A stretch of DNA of 32,955 bases, from contig JANDJZ010000530.1 in NCBI GenBank assembly GCA_027943245.1, positions 1-32,955 on the forward strand. Direction: 5' to 3'. The position numbers and the translations under genes were made by a program. This stretch comes from Acanthamoeba sp. SK_2022b (taxonomy: Eukaryota; Discosea; Longamoebia; Acanthamoebidae). Below the pieces are notes generated by a model. The model saw only the letters and a list, made by a program, of their open reading frames with translations. It was not told the origin of the DNA and ran no database searches. This document shows, piece after piece, positions 9,024 through 26,238 of this stretch. Numbering within the stretch: position 1 is the stretch's first letter; each line of letters opens with the position of its first letter.

Positions 9024-11364
9024 GGTGATACCTATATTCAGATCCAGACACTGTCAAGCAGGGACAGAGGAAGCCCAGATTCTATGGCCTTACAGGTGCC
9101 CAAGTCAGGCAGATTCCTCATGTCCAGGCTTGGCTGGATGACAAGAACTCTCTTGCCTTGGCCCTTGCTCGACCAGAGGTACAATAATTCTTTCTCTCTC
9201 TCTCTCTTTCCTGCATAATAACATTATTGCTAACCCTTGCTTTTTGTTTGCAGGTTCTTGCACAGATTGCTGCCACTTTGGAGAATCCTCGCTCTCCCAA
9301 GAAGGTCAACACTGCTGACACCAGGAAGGCTCTGAAGGATATGACTTCTGTTCTGGGCAGCTACTTTGGCTTCTGGTCCAAGTTCAGAGGTAGAGCCTCT
9401 TTTTTTTTTGTTTGTTTGTTTGCTCTGTTGGTGTCAACTAACTTTTTTTTTTGTTTTTTTGATTTCCCCTATGTAGGTCTTCCAGCTACTGTGATTTTGC
9501 TCCAGGAACCTGAAAGGGTGAAAGAGTACATTCAGTGGCTAGAGGCCTACTATGGGCCAGGTTCGACTGTGCGGAACAAGTGCTGGCTGCTCAAGGGTTT
9601 TGTCAAGTTCCTGAGGACAGAGCTGAAGGAGGCCACGAACCAGGAGCTCACAAACCTCATCATCTGCAAGAAGCTACTAGGCAGGGCAGCAAACAGGCAC
9701 AAGCTTCAGGCAGCCAGGAACAGAGTCCTTCTGGCAGATGAAAAACACATGACTGCTGAAGGTTGTTTTTTGTTGTTTTTTTTTTGTTTTGTTTTGTTTT
9801 TTTTGTCTTGTTTGCATTCTGAAGGGTTTCTTGACTTGGGGGGGAGGGAATATTTTGTTGTGCTCTCTTTTTATTTGCACACACACACACACAAACACAC
9901 ATATGACTGACTTTATTTCTCTCTCTCTCTCTCTCTCTCTTTATTCATTTTTTTGTTGTTGGTTTTATCTTTGGGGCTGGCAGGCAAGTTCTTTACCAAG
10001 GAAGAGGGCCTGGCCTTTTTTTCCTGGCTGGTCAAGCAATGGGGCAAGCACATGGGGCTGTTCCTCAAGGTGCTGAGTGTGGATGAGATCAAGGCTCTGC
10101 CGGTCAAGTCTAAAAGGGTGAGGAGGCTGAAGGGGATGGCAATGCAAAGGATTCTGATGGGGATGATGCTCTACCTCGGTGGGGGACTCAGGAAACAGGT
10201 CTTTGTGAACCTCTATGCAGATCACCTGCAATGGGATGCAGAGGAGATGGTGATGCAGGTGGGTGATGAAAAGGTGACTCGCCTCAACACCACTCACCTG
10301 CCCCTCCCGCCTCAGCTGTTTACCTATATAGAGTTCTTCAAACAGAGAGTGAGGCCCCACCTCTGCATAGATCCTGCTGATCCCCCTCTGGCTCTGTGGC
10401 TCAACTCAGTTGGCAACCCCATCACAACTGGAGCATTTGCTATCCAATTCAAAATCCTCATCAAAGACTTTAACCCTGAGCTCACCACCTCAGCCCTTGA
10501 CTTCAGGAGGATGGTCATCACCAATCTCTTTGCAGGTTCTCTCTCTCTCTCTCACACACAGGCAAAAAAACAACAACAACAAAACAAACTTATAGACAAC
10601 AACAAACACAGAGAGGATTCCCCTGGAGGAAGGTGAGACCATAGAGCACCTCCACAACAGGTTCAGTGATTACCTGGGAGTCTCTGTCAAGGTCATGAAG
10701 ACTGTCTATAACAGGTTTGTGTGGTTCTTAACCCCCCCCCCCACACACACACACACACACTAGATTGTTTGTCAAACTAACAGCAAAGTGTGCACTGGGT
10801 GGGGGGGGGAAAAAAAGACATGATCTCCACAAAAAACACAAGGGTACTCTTCACCTGGCCAACTCTGCCAAGGTAGCAGCAGGTGACCACGAAACCATGT
10901 CTGAGATGGAAAAGAAGATGCTTGGTGCCATCACCTTGGAGGGAAAAGTCCAGAGAGTTGATGTGGAAAAGAGGAAGGCTAGAGAAACTGCTGATGATGC
11001 AGAGTGGGAAAGCTTGTCTGGCCACAAAAGAAAGAGTGCCAGGCTGCTTGAGGAGGAAGAGGAAGAAGAGGAAGAAGCAGAAGAGGAAGAGGAAGAAGCA
11101 GAAGATGAAGAAGAAGAAGAGATGAACTCTGACAACGACCACAACTTCAGTGACAACAAGAAAGAGGATCAAGTGGAAGCAATTCAAGACATGAGGATCA
11201 ATAGTGAGGATGGCAAGCTCGAGGTCTGGGTCAAGTGGGAAGGCTACCCCACTGAGTTCAACACCTGGGAGGACTTTGACCAGATGGGGAATGCCCTGGA
11301 ATGTGTGGAGGAATTCCTCAAGCCCAACCTTGAGGTAATTCTCTTGGGTCCCAAGAAAGAATGA
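8798..11364 (+). CDS. Tyrosine-recombinase-like core with C-terminal chromodomain, copy B (629 aa, 7 exons)
   Basis: Exons 8798-8927, 9042-9178, 9254-9389, 9477-9761, 9984-10535, 10612-10714 and 10818-11364 join in frame into 629 codons plus stop. Residues about 145-185 match the integrase core-binding helix bundle (EYIQWLEAYYGPGSTVRNK). The catalytic-like region has GGGLRKQ (R299), GDEKVTR (K326), LDFRRMVITNLFA (R404/R405) and YLGVSVKVMKTVYNR (Y446). The R405-to-Y446 spacing of 41 residues is the same as in copy A. A nuclear-type basic stretch, a long Glu-rich tract (about 11050-11125) and a chromodomain (residues about 566-615: VEAIQDMRI, VKWEGYPTEFNTW) follow. Its first cage position is Gln, so histone binding may be weaker than in copy A. 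Introns after residues 134 and 413 sit at the same place and phase as in copy A. The last acceptor is AAG, less usual. The two proteins are only distantly similar outside the motifs. Confidence 0.78.
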
Positions 11365-12186
11365 TAATATAGACCTCCAACTCCATTGTTTTTTTTCTTC
11401 TTCTTCTTCCTATCATCCATCTCTCAAGTCTTATTAGGGCTGGTCATCTAAGTCTTAGAACAATTATCACTTTGTGGCCTTGCGCGTATAGAGAAAAATC
11501 TGGAAAAATATGCTTTTCAACATGCAACTGCCAGGTAAGATCTAGTCACATTCACAACTATCAAAATCAAACAAATTGGCTTAAATCAGACACTGCCTGA
11601 AGCTTAGCAATGGTGGTGAGAACTGTTGCCAAATGGCTGGTGGTCAGTTTGTATTGTTTTCATAACAACACAACCAGGGGCATCACAAACTGCTTGACAC
11701 CAAACAACACACCAATCATTGCACAGTCACCCTTCAACTTGAAGTTCTTGATTGGGCAGATTTCTTAATTTTCTCCACTCCAGCCCAGATCAATGGAGCT
11801 TATACACACTTTCTTCCTTAATAGTTAAGAAGAGGTTGTGGTTGGCTTCTGACCAGGTGACACACATGCCCCTTTCAATGGTAAGGAACACCACTGCCTT
11901 CTGGTCCAAGAGCCACCAAAGGATCAGATGGCCCTCTGAAAAGCTGTGGTTTTGACCTTTGAGGTTTCTAAGTCTCCTCTCCACTAGACTATCCCACACA
12001 AATCAAGGTATACAAGCGAGATTACCACGCCATTCTCCACACCCTTCTTGTGCAGGAGACATTTGCTTGTGGTTGTGTAAAAAGCCACAAGGATCTCCTC
12101 CTTGCATCTAAATACTTTTGCCTCTAGGTTTGTCTTGGGTAGTCAGTCTTATTCGCCAACCTCAATCGCGCGATGACCTCGCTCAT
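11365..12186. other. Convergent intergenic region at the subtelomere/interior boundary
   Basis: Lies between the stop of copy B and the stop of the ligase fusion. The first half shows nothing recognisable; the second half has a possible minus-strand gene remnant, listed separately. Base composition changes from A+T-richer to G+C-rich close to 12,180. Confidence 0.5.
11790..12133 (-). pseudogene. Possible gene remnant, unknown product
   Basis: Two adjacent minus-strand pieces look protein-like: about 12133-12003 encodes FRCKEEILVAFYTTTSKCLL and continues with HKKGVENGVVISLV, and 11999-11790 encodes a piece with GHLILWWLLDQKAVVFLT and a stop at 11790. They are in different frames and could be joined by an intron starting GTATAC at about 12020. 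No family is recognised, and no start codon or complete model could be built. Confidence 0.3.
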
Positions 12187-15100
12187 TTAGGGGTGGTCAC
12201 GTCTCTTGAGGGCGAGGTGGGTCTTCCACAGCTTGAGAAAGCGCGAACGAGAAAGAGACGCAAAGAATGCGCGAGCTGAGCGTGAGCCCTCCTTCCTCAT
12301 CTCGAAGATCAGAGCCGGCCAAGTTTTGTCGGGCAACATAAGGGCCTTGACGCGTTGGGCAAGCTCTCGCTGCTCGGTTACCTCGCGCACTTGAGCGCAG
12401 TAGCCGTCAAAGCGGGCCACAAGCTCGTCGTATTCAGCAGCAGCCTTGGCCATGAGCTCGGCCCACTTGGGGAAGAAGTGCAGGAACGTGCGTTCCGCGC
12501 CAAAGCGATGCACCTCCACCAGGCAGTCAAAGTCAAAGTTCTCTCCGCCCAGGTTCAGCGGACCGAATCCTGCGCATGGGCAAGGTGTGCAGTTACACTG
12601 CATGTGTGGTTGTTGTTGGCTAAGAGGAGCCTAGAGAGTTTACCTTTGTTCTGCCACCCCATGGCAATGAAGAACGCCATGTATTGCGGCGAGAGGTACT
12701 TGACACGTTGGCCCAATGCATCTCGAGCCACAAATCCGGCCTACTCTTCTTGTATCAATAAGCACACAGGGCCAGGAGCCAAGGAGGAACCGGAGAGGAG
12801 AAGCTGACCTGTTGCCATGGGTTGAGGCCCTGGGAGGCGCAGAGAACCTGGTCGTGCGTGGTCAGGTCCGGATAGCGGTGTACGCACTCCCAGCCATTCT
12901 CGCTCTACGACGCAAGTCGAGGTCGGTCACGGTCTGCAAGGGCAATGGTGGCTCAACAGACGTACAGCAGCGATGCTGGGATCCTCTTCAAGGTGGGTGT
13001 TGAGGTCTCGCACACCATGCAAGACAATGCGCGCCGGTTCGTATCGTACGATTCGCCGGAAGTCATCAGCCACGAGCTCAAACATATAGCACCTGTTGCG
13101 TGGTCACCCGCATTAGCTTGGTACGAACCCCAGTGGCTCCAAATCAACGAGGTCACCCACTTGGTGCTGTCCTTCGGCTGGCTGTAGCCCAACGCGGCCC
13201 ACGTGCCCCAGAACTTCTTGCTAAAGACCTGCTTCGGCGGCACCTGCGGGCCGCATCGCTACACGGTCAGACACCAGACCCAACATCGGCAGACCTTTGG
13301 GAGAGCCATTACCTCGCCAGAGAGGCTCTTCCAGCAGACTGCCTCGTCCGCATCAGGCACGCCTAAGGCGGGAAAATGGGGTTTAAGCGCGAAAAAGCTT
13401 AGCGAGTTCGGAGCTCAAACCAGCCTTTTGGGAAAGACAGCCGCCAAGGCTGAGTCCACGTACGTGCAGTTGCAACGTGCCACTCGTCCCTGTAGTGGTA
13501 GAGAATGGCCAGCGCACCGTCTGTAGTAGTGGGGGGGGGACACCATAAAGTGGCCGCAGCGTAAGCCCAACGACCACTCGAGAGTCACTTATGTACAGGC
13601 TCGAGGTCGTACGTACCCAATCTCTCATAGACAGCGACAGTGTCCCACTCAAGCGCCTCCTGCGCACTGTCAAAGGGGTGGTTGGCCTGAGTGTAGGACT
13701 GGGCCACTACCTCCCAGTCTGCGTCTTCATCTACAATCAGTGCCTTGGCTCCTCTTCCCACTTCGTCCTGCATCACGCCACAACAAATAAAGAAGGGAGA
13801 GGGCGTTGAGAATGGTCTCAGCCCGATGATGATTTTGCGGCGAATGGGTGTACCAAAGGAGTAAAAGTGGTTGATGAGAGTTGGACGATGTTGGGATACT
13901 TTCGGTGCCTGTCAACAGCAGGAGTCGGTCAACAGAGAGAGAGAGAGGAGGCGAGGTGAGGGATGAGGACGGCTTACCGGCACGAAACGATTGCATATTC
14001 GGAGACGAGCTTGGCCAGCCCATGCTCTCGAAGGTAGTTGATGACAGCGAGCGCGTGAGTCCTTCCCTTGTCCTCGTGAGCTACTCCCACGCCCTACTCT
14101 CATATAGCCACAGACGCGTCAGCCCCAAAATCACACTCGTCATACACACAGAACGCAGTACCAAGTCAGACTTAGGGGTCGGGTTGCTGGGTGGGTGCAT
14201 GCGAAGTGCCAGCCACGTGCTGGATTGGAGGTCGTCCTTGCTGTAGAAGTCGTTGTAGTTTCTAGCGGTTGCATTGGAGATGCTGTGTTAGTTTGCTGGA
14301 GAGTATTGTGCTCGCGAAACAAGGTTGCGGCTAGCAAGGAAGAACAGTACCGCATCAACTTGAACCGAGCGTCGTTGGCCTTGAAGATGGGTCGGAAGTT
14401 CTCCTCCACGTACTCCCAGTCCTTAAACTCTGCCTGCGAAATACCTGCGAGCGGACCGTGATGGGAAGCGTCAAACCGGGCAAAGGCGGTGCGCACAGGG
14501 CGCAGGAGGGAGAGGTGCCGTACTCAACCAGAGATCGTTGGCTGCTTGAAAGTCATGGATGCGGCCCTGTTCTCGCATTTACAAATGATTAATGAACCAG
14601 GCAAGCAACGAGATGAATCATACTCATCCCAAATGAGCCTCTCACCTTTTCTACCAATTGGGTGGCGAAGACCAGATAGCGAATCGACAACCAGATCAGC
14701 TTGATGTCCAAGCACGAGGTCAGTTTCAGAGGTGAAAGTGAGCAAAGGGTAACGAGTGGTGTAGGACCTTCTGTGCTTTGTAGGCCTTGCCTTCCGCCAA
14801 GCGGCGCTTGGCGTGGTCAAACTTGAGCGAGGCTTCCCAAGAGACCGTTTTCCTAAGCACATCCAGGTCGAGGCTCATCGCGAACGGCATCCGTTCCAGC
14901 AACACCTGACAAACACGACCGGCTCATCATTCAGCACATGCGACGTGTTACGTGGTAAAGGTGCAAGGCAGCGCCGTACAAACTGCTCCGGCAGATAGAG
15001 ACACTCGAGCACGCACAAGCGATGCTCTCTCAACTGCAAGGGCATGTGGGCGGTAATGTGAGCTCAAATCTTAGGCCTAAGGACAGAAAGAGCGTCAAGA

Positions 15101-15575
15101 AGCCGCACAAGTATAGTGAAGTGCTCGAGGGTCATGAAGGAGACGTCGAAGTTCATCTCAGGGTCCTCGTAGACATCCAAATTGTTGGATGGCGGGAACG
15201 GCAGGTCAGGCGTCCACCTCTCTCCGCCGTCTACGTTGGCGAACGCGAGGCAATGAAGTGCGAGAACGTAGACCCCCCCCCCCAAAGAAGCAGGCGTACC
15301 TTCGGCAAAGCAGTTGGTTGTGCGCTCATTCACGATAACAATGTAGTCCCAGTCAGATTGTGCATTGGCAGTGCCGTACACCCTACACCACACATGCAAC
15401 TTGCACACTGAGGCCCAAGAGCAGAGACAGCGCAGAACAGAAAAAGGGGAGGGGGGCAGAGCGCAAACCTGGAGCCGCTAAGGTACACGTTGAGTATCTT
15501 CGAGTCTATGTCAGCATCGTACCGCTCCTTCAACCGTCTCAGAAGCTGCTCCAGCGTGTGCCCAGCTGTGGCCAT
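12187..15575 (-). CDS. Nucleotidyltransferase-RNA ligase fusion with degenerate ligase site (669 aa, 19 exons)
   Basis: Exons, in transcript order: 15575-15469, 15382-15300, 15230-15109, 15033-14980, 14905-14768, 14699-14646, 14566-14524, 14444-14351, 14261-14162, 14093-13978, 13908-13854, 13767-13617, 13520-13464, 13362-13313, 13243-13161, 13092-12966, 12904-12809, 12740-12644, 12569-12187. All 18 introns are GT-AG and keep frame. Residues 1-104 form a polymerase-beta-type nucleotidyltransferase: GSRVYGTANAQSDWD (G34, S35, D46, D48) and NFDVSF (D92). Residues about 105-300 are helical (IRYLVFATQLVEKGRIHDF). Residues about 300-669 match a T4 Rnl1-type RNA ligase: HRKYPNIVQL, AKALIVDEDADWEVV, DGALAILYHYRDEWHVATA, KCYMFELVADDFRRIV, VLHGVRD, NPWQQ, RVKYLSPQYM. 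Motif I reads R371-L-D-G where the AMP-accepting Lys belongs. Motif IV has Ala511 in place of Glu, and the second Lys of motif V is Leu526. The transferase looks active, the ligase inactive. Confidence 0.82.
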
Positions 15576-15674
15576 TCTTTCCTTTAGTATTTAACTCCTT
15601 TATATTTTTTCGTTTCTTGGTTAGAATGTACGAAGAAAGATCTTAGAATATGTTCATTTGCCCCGATGAGATCG

Positions 15675-16546
15675 TCACAGGCTCTCGTAGCTCGCCTGCT
15701 CGTTGCGAATCTTGAGCCAGAGAAGGCCGCCAATGATGGCCGCGAAGCTGGTAAGCGAAAACGAGATGATGATGAAGCTAGAGAGAGCACTTCCTGCACT
15801 ACTGTCGTCGTCATCGTCATCGTCGTCGTCGTCGTTGTCGTCGTCGGTCTGGGGACGGCCGCCAGGAGGACCCCCACCGGGAAATCCAATGTTGCCATCA
15901 TTGCCGGTGGCGGTGGGGTCGATGCCGAGGGTGAGGGTGGCCACGAGCCCGCCAGAGTTGCCCAGGGAGGGCTGGATCTGCTGCACGTCTTCGAACAGGC
16001 CAGCGTTGGCGTTGGTCGTGCCCGTGTAGATGCCGTCGGACGCGAGAGCGGTGCGAGCGGCAGTGTTCTGGGTGTAGGGGGACAGCTGGTAGATGGCATC
16101 GTTGAGGTCCTCGTCAAAGAACAGCTGGCCGGTGTGGACCACGCTTGTGTTGAGGTGGACCTGTCAGGGCAGCGCACCGCACCGCACACGCGTGTCACTG
16201 CAGCGCAACAGTTGACCAAGCGCAAGCTGGGGGGTACCTTGACGTGGATGTGGGTGACGCGACCCTGGTAGAACCCCGGGTAGAGCGATGCGAAGGTGGC
16301 CTTACCCTGCGAGTCGGTCAGTTGGATGCCGCGCAGGAAGGTGGTGTCATCGGTGGAGCCCGAGCGCCCAGTGCCCCCCACGCCGGCACTGGTGAAGTGC
16401 GAGTAGAGGCCCAACGCATCGCAATGCCAAATGTCCACGATCGCTTCTGCCACCGGCTCGCACGTGTGCACATTCACCACTGACAGCTCCAGAATGAGCG
16501 GCACGCCAGGCCGCCCCTCCCTGTGTGGTGCATGGGTGTTGGTAAG

Positions 16547-16635
<89 letters not shown>

Positions 16636-17018
16636 GAGAGAGAGAGGATTCACATGAATCGTTAGTGGCTGGCCGACGTACGTGATATTGCGTCGCGCGA
16701 GCTGGTCTTCCCAGTAGTAGGGACCCTCTGTCATCTCCGGGGCCAGCACGCACGCAGAGGCAGCGGAGACCGACCCACCGTCCACACTGCGCTTGCGCCC
16801 GCAGCTGGCAATCGACACGCCGCCCGCCGCTGCGCACATTGGCCACATTGGAAAGAAGAGAGTGGTTCGGAGTCAGGAGGGAGGGCAATGCTGTGGTGGA
16901 AGGAGAGGGGGGGGGGCGACGTTGTACGTGGGTCATGAGCGAATACAAGGACGGGCAGAAGGATGAGGAGCAAGAAGAAGAAGAAGAACAGTCCTGGCCG
17001 GAGGCTGGCGCGCGTCAT
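15675..17018 (-). CDS. Secreted, membrane-anchored intradiol dioxygenase (335 aa, 4 exons)
   Basis: Exons 17018-16928, 16829-16682, 16520-16238 and 16160-15675 join in frame. The N-terminus is a signal peptide (five Phe, then LLLILLPVLVFAHD). The catalytic domain belongs to the intradiol ring-cleavage family, which opens catechol-type rings with non-haem Fe(III). It shows PEMTEGPYYWEDQLARRNIT, VVNVHTCEPV, DIWHCDALGLYS and LYPGFYQGRVTHIHVKV. Predicted Fe ligands are Y119, Y164, H170 and H172. The C-terminus is unusual: after the catalytic fold come a Gly/Pro-rich part, about 15 consecutive Asp/near-Asp residues (encoded around 15799-15842), one hydrophobic segment (FIIISFSLTSFAAIIGGLLW) and a short tail IRNEQASYESL. 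This suggests an enzyme held on the cell surface or in a vacuole with its domain outside the cytosol. Intron 2 is filled by a long CA/TG repeat. The substrate cannot be told from sequence. Confidence 0.88.
16548..16634. repeat. (CA)n microsatellite in dioxygenase intron 2
   Basis: About 43 CA dinucleotides on the plus strand, hence (TG)n in the sense strand of the dioxygenase transcript, within the intron 16681-16521. A short GA run follows. Confidence 0.95.
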
Positions 17019-17269
17019 TGGCGTTCGCTTTCTCGATCGCGTGGGGAGCCGACGGCGTGCAAAGGCACAGACTCCGCTTTTTGGAGTTGGCGTGGTGGTT
17101 TGGGTTTGGCGACCTGACGTACAACTTATGCGACGGGAGGAGTTCGGGCTCCGGGCAATAATAAGCAAATAATAACCCGGGTAGAAGCGGGTGTTGCGGG
17201 CCGCTCACTGGATGGAGAAGCTTGCGGGCCCGAACAAAAACATCGGCCTCACCAGAATACAGATAAATC

Positions 17270-17923
17270 CTAAGCCTTGTTGATGCCCTTTGTGCGTCCA
17301 CCACGGCCACCTCGCCCTGGCCCGCGCCCTCCTCGGGAGGGGGGCGTTCCCTCGTTGCCAGCTTCGTTTCCTTTCCGTTCCTTGTGCTGCCGCTTGACCT
17401 TTACCACTCGCCACGTTGTAGTGCCGTCGGCGAGGCTCTGATTGAAGAGGGGCAGACCACCCCCAGCCTTGTGGCCGAGGCCCATAGACATGGCCCCGTC
17501 TTCGGGCTTGTGCTGAAGGGCGAAGAGTGATTCGATTAATTGCGCCGGGCAATCGAATTCCACCACGGTGGTGGGGGCTGTGTCGACCCATTTCTTGCCC
17601 GCGAGGTACTTCTCGGCATAGCGACGGCCGGCCTCGCCCTCGATTATGGCCTGGTACGGCTGTGTGGAGGGCAGCTGATCGTGAGCTACGAGGTGAAGCG
17701 TTTCCGAGTCGCCCATGGGCCGGTAGACCAGCGTGCGGCCAGGCGCGTCCGGCTTCGTAGAGGCCGCCTCCAGCCAAACGGCGGAGGCGCCGTGGTGCGT
17801 GACGTTGCGCAGCTCGCCGCTCTCCACCAGTGCGCGTTCATGCGGTTGCAGCAGCTTGCCCGCCTTCCCGAGGCCTTGCACTGCCCCTGCTGTTGTCCTA
17901 CTACTACTGCCTTGCTGCTCCAT
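17270..17923 (-). CDS. Uncharacterised protein with RGG-like tail (217 aa)
   Basis: A single frame from the ATG at 17923 encodes MEQQGSSSRTTAGAVQGLG and continues to a stop at 17270. The middle (VVEFDCPAQLIESLFALQHK, TTTWRVVKVKRQHK) looks like a folded domain of mixed helix and strand, with HHGASAVWLEAA and LVYRPMGDSETL before it. The last 30 residues are Gly/Arg-rich (RGGRGPGRGGRGGRTKGINK), typical of RNA-binding tails. No family is recognised. The frame is open upstream to 18001 through a TG repeat with a possible intron and a further exon, so the true start may be earlier. It lies 205 bases downstream of the receptor gene stop and 250 bases upstream of the dioxygenase start, all on the same strand. 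Confidence 0.6.
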   Translation of the reverse strand: MEQQGSSSRTTAGAVQGLGKAGKLLQPHERALVESGELRNVTHHGASAVWLEAASTKPDAPGRTLVYRPMGDSETLHLVAHDQLPSTQPYQAIIEGEAGRRYAEKYLAGKKWVDTAPTTVVEFDCPAQLIESLFALQHKPEDGAMSMGLGHKAGGGLPLFNQSLADGTTTWRVVKVKRQHKERKGNEAGNEGTPPSRGGRGPGRGGRGGRTKGINKA

Positions 17924-18127
17924 ATATTCCTGTGTGTGTGTGTGTGTGTGGTTGACAAAGGAGACGTGCGGCACCTGGACAAACACCAACTGTCTCCACA
18001 ACTTCAGTGAAGGACATCTGAGAGGGGTGAGGGAAGGCCCTTCTCACATGACAGCAAAGTACATATCTTTAATTACTACACGCAGCTGCGCCCCAACCAG
18101 GCGGCAAGGGGGGGGGGGTTGCTGCTC

Positions 18128-25787
<7,660 letters not shown>

Positions 25788-26238
25788 CGATGAGTGGTGT
25801 GGAAACTTTGAACGCTTGCTTGGCCTGATGCCTGAACGAGTTTGGTGCCTGTTGCGGGTTGCCCAACGGCCGCAAGTGCGACCCACGAATCGGAGTCTCT
25901 CCAGATTCTCCGTGTGCGGGTGGAGAGGAGCGCGGCGAGGTTGCCTCCAACAACTGGCGCACATTGGCTCTAGCAAAAACCCATCTGTCACACAGCGCTG
26001 ACGTCCATCTTGCGTCGTTTTTGGTCCACACCCTGCCCGGTGTGCTGGGCAACTGCCGTGTGACGCCTTGCCCTCTATTCGCCGTGATGGATCGGCAATG
26101 GGCCACCACCGGAGCAGGAGGAGGATTTAGCAGCCGACGCCGCCTTTTATCCAGGCACCAGAAAGCGTGGTAATTAAGGCGCCCCAGAGCAATAACACCA
26201 ATAACCACGTTCAAAGAGAGGTGCCAAGGCGGAAGACG
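25788..26238. promoter_or_regulatory. Divergent promoter region between receptor and cysteine protease
   Basis: 451 bases separate the start codons of two oppositely oriented genes. A CCAAT-type ACCAATA occurs at about 26197-26203, 36 bases before the protease ATG. No clear TATA box was seen. Open frames in this stretch show no protein-like features. Confidence 0.4.

Noticed and set aside
12355..14246. Plus-strand frames opposite the ligase fusion
   Set aside because: The minus-strand 19-exon model with conserved motifs explains the region.
15666..16271. Plus-strand Val-rich frame
   Set aside because: Antisense of the last dioxygenase exon; the Val run mirrors the poly-Asp codons.
16347..16848. 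Dioxygenase reading straight through the CA repeat
   Set aside because: Splicing 16682 to 16520 restores the family sequence ITEGRPGVPL; reading through inserts a Cys-Val repeat.
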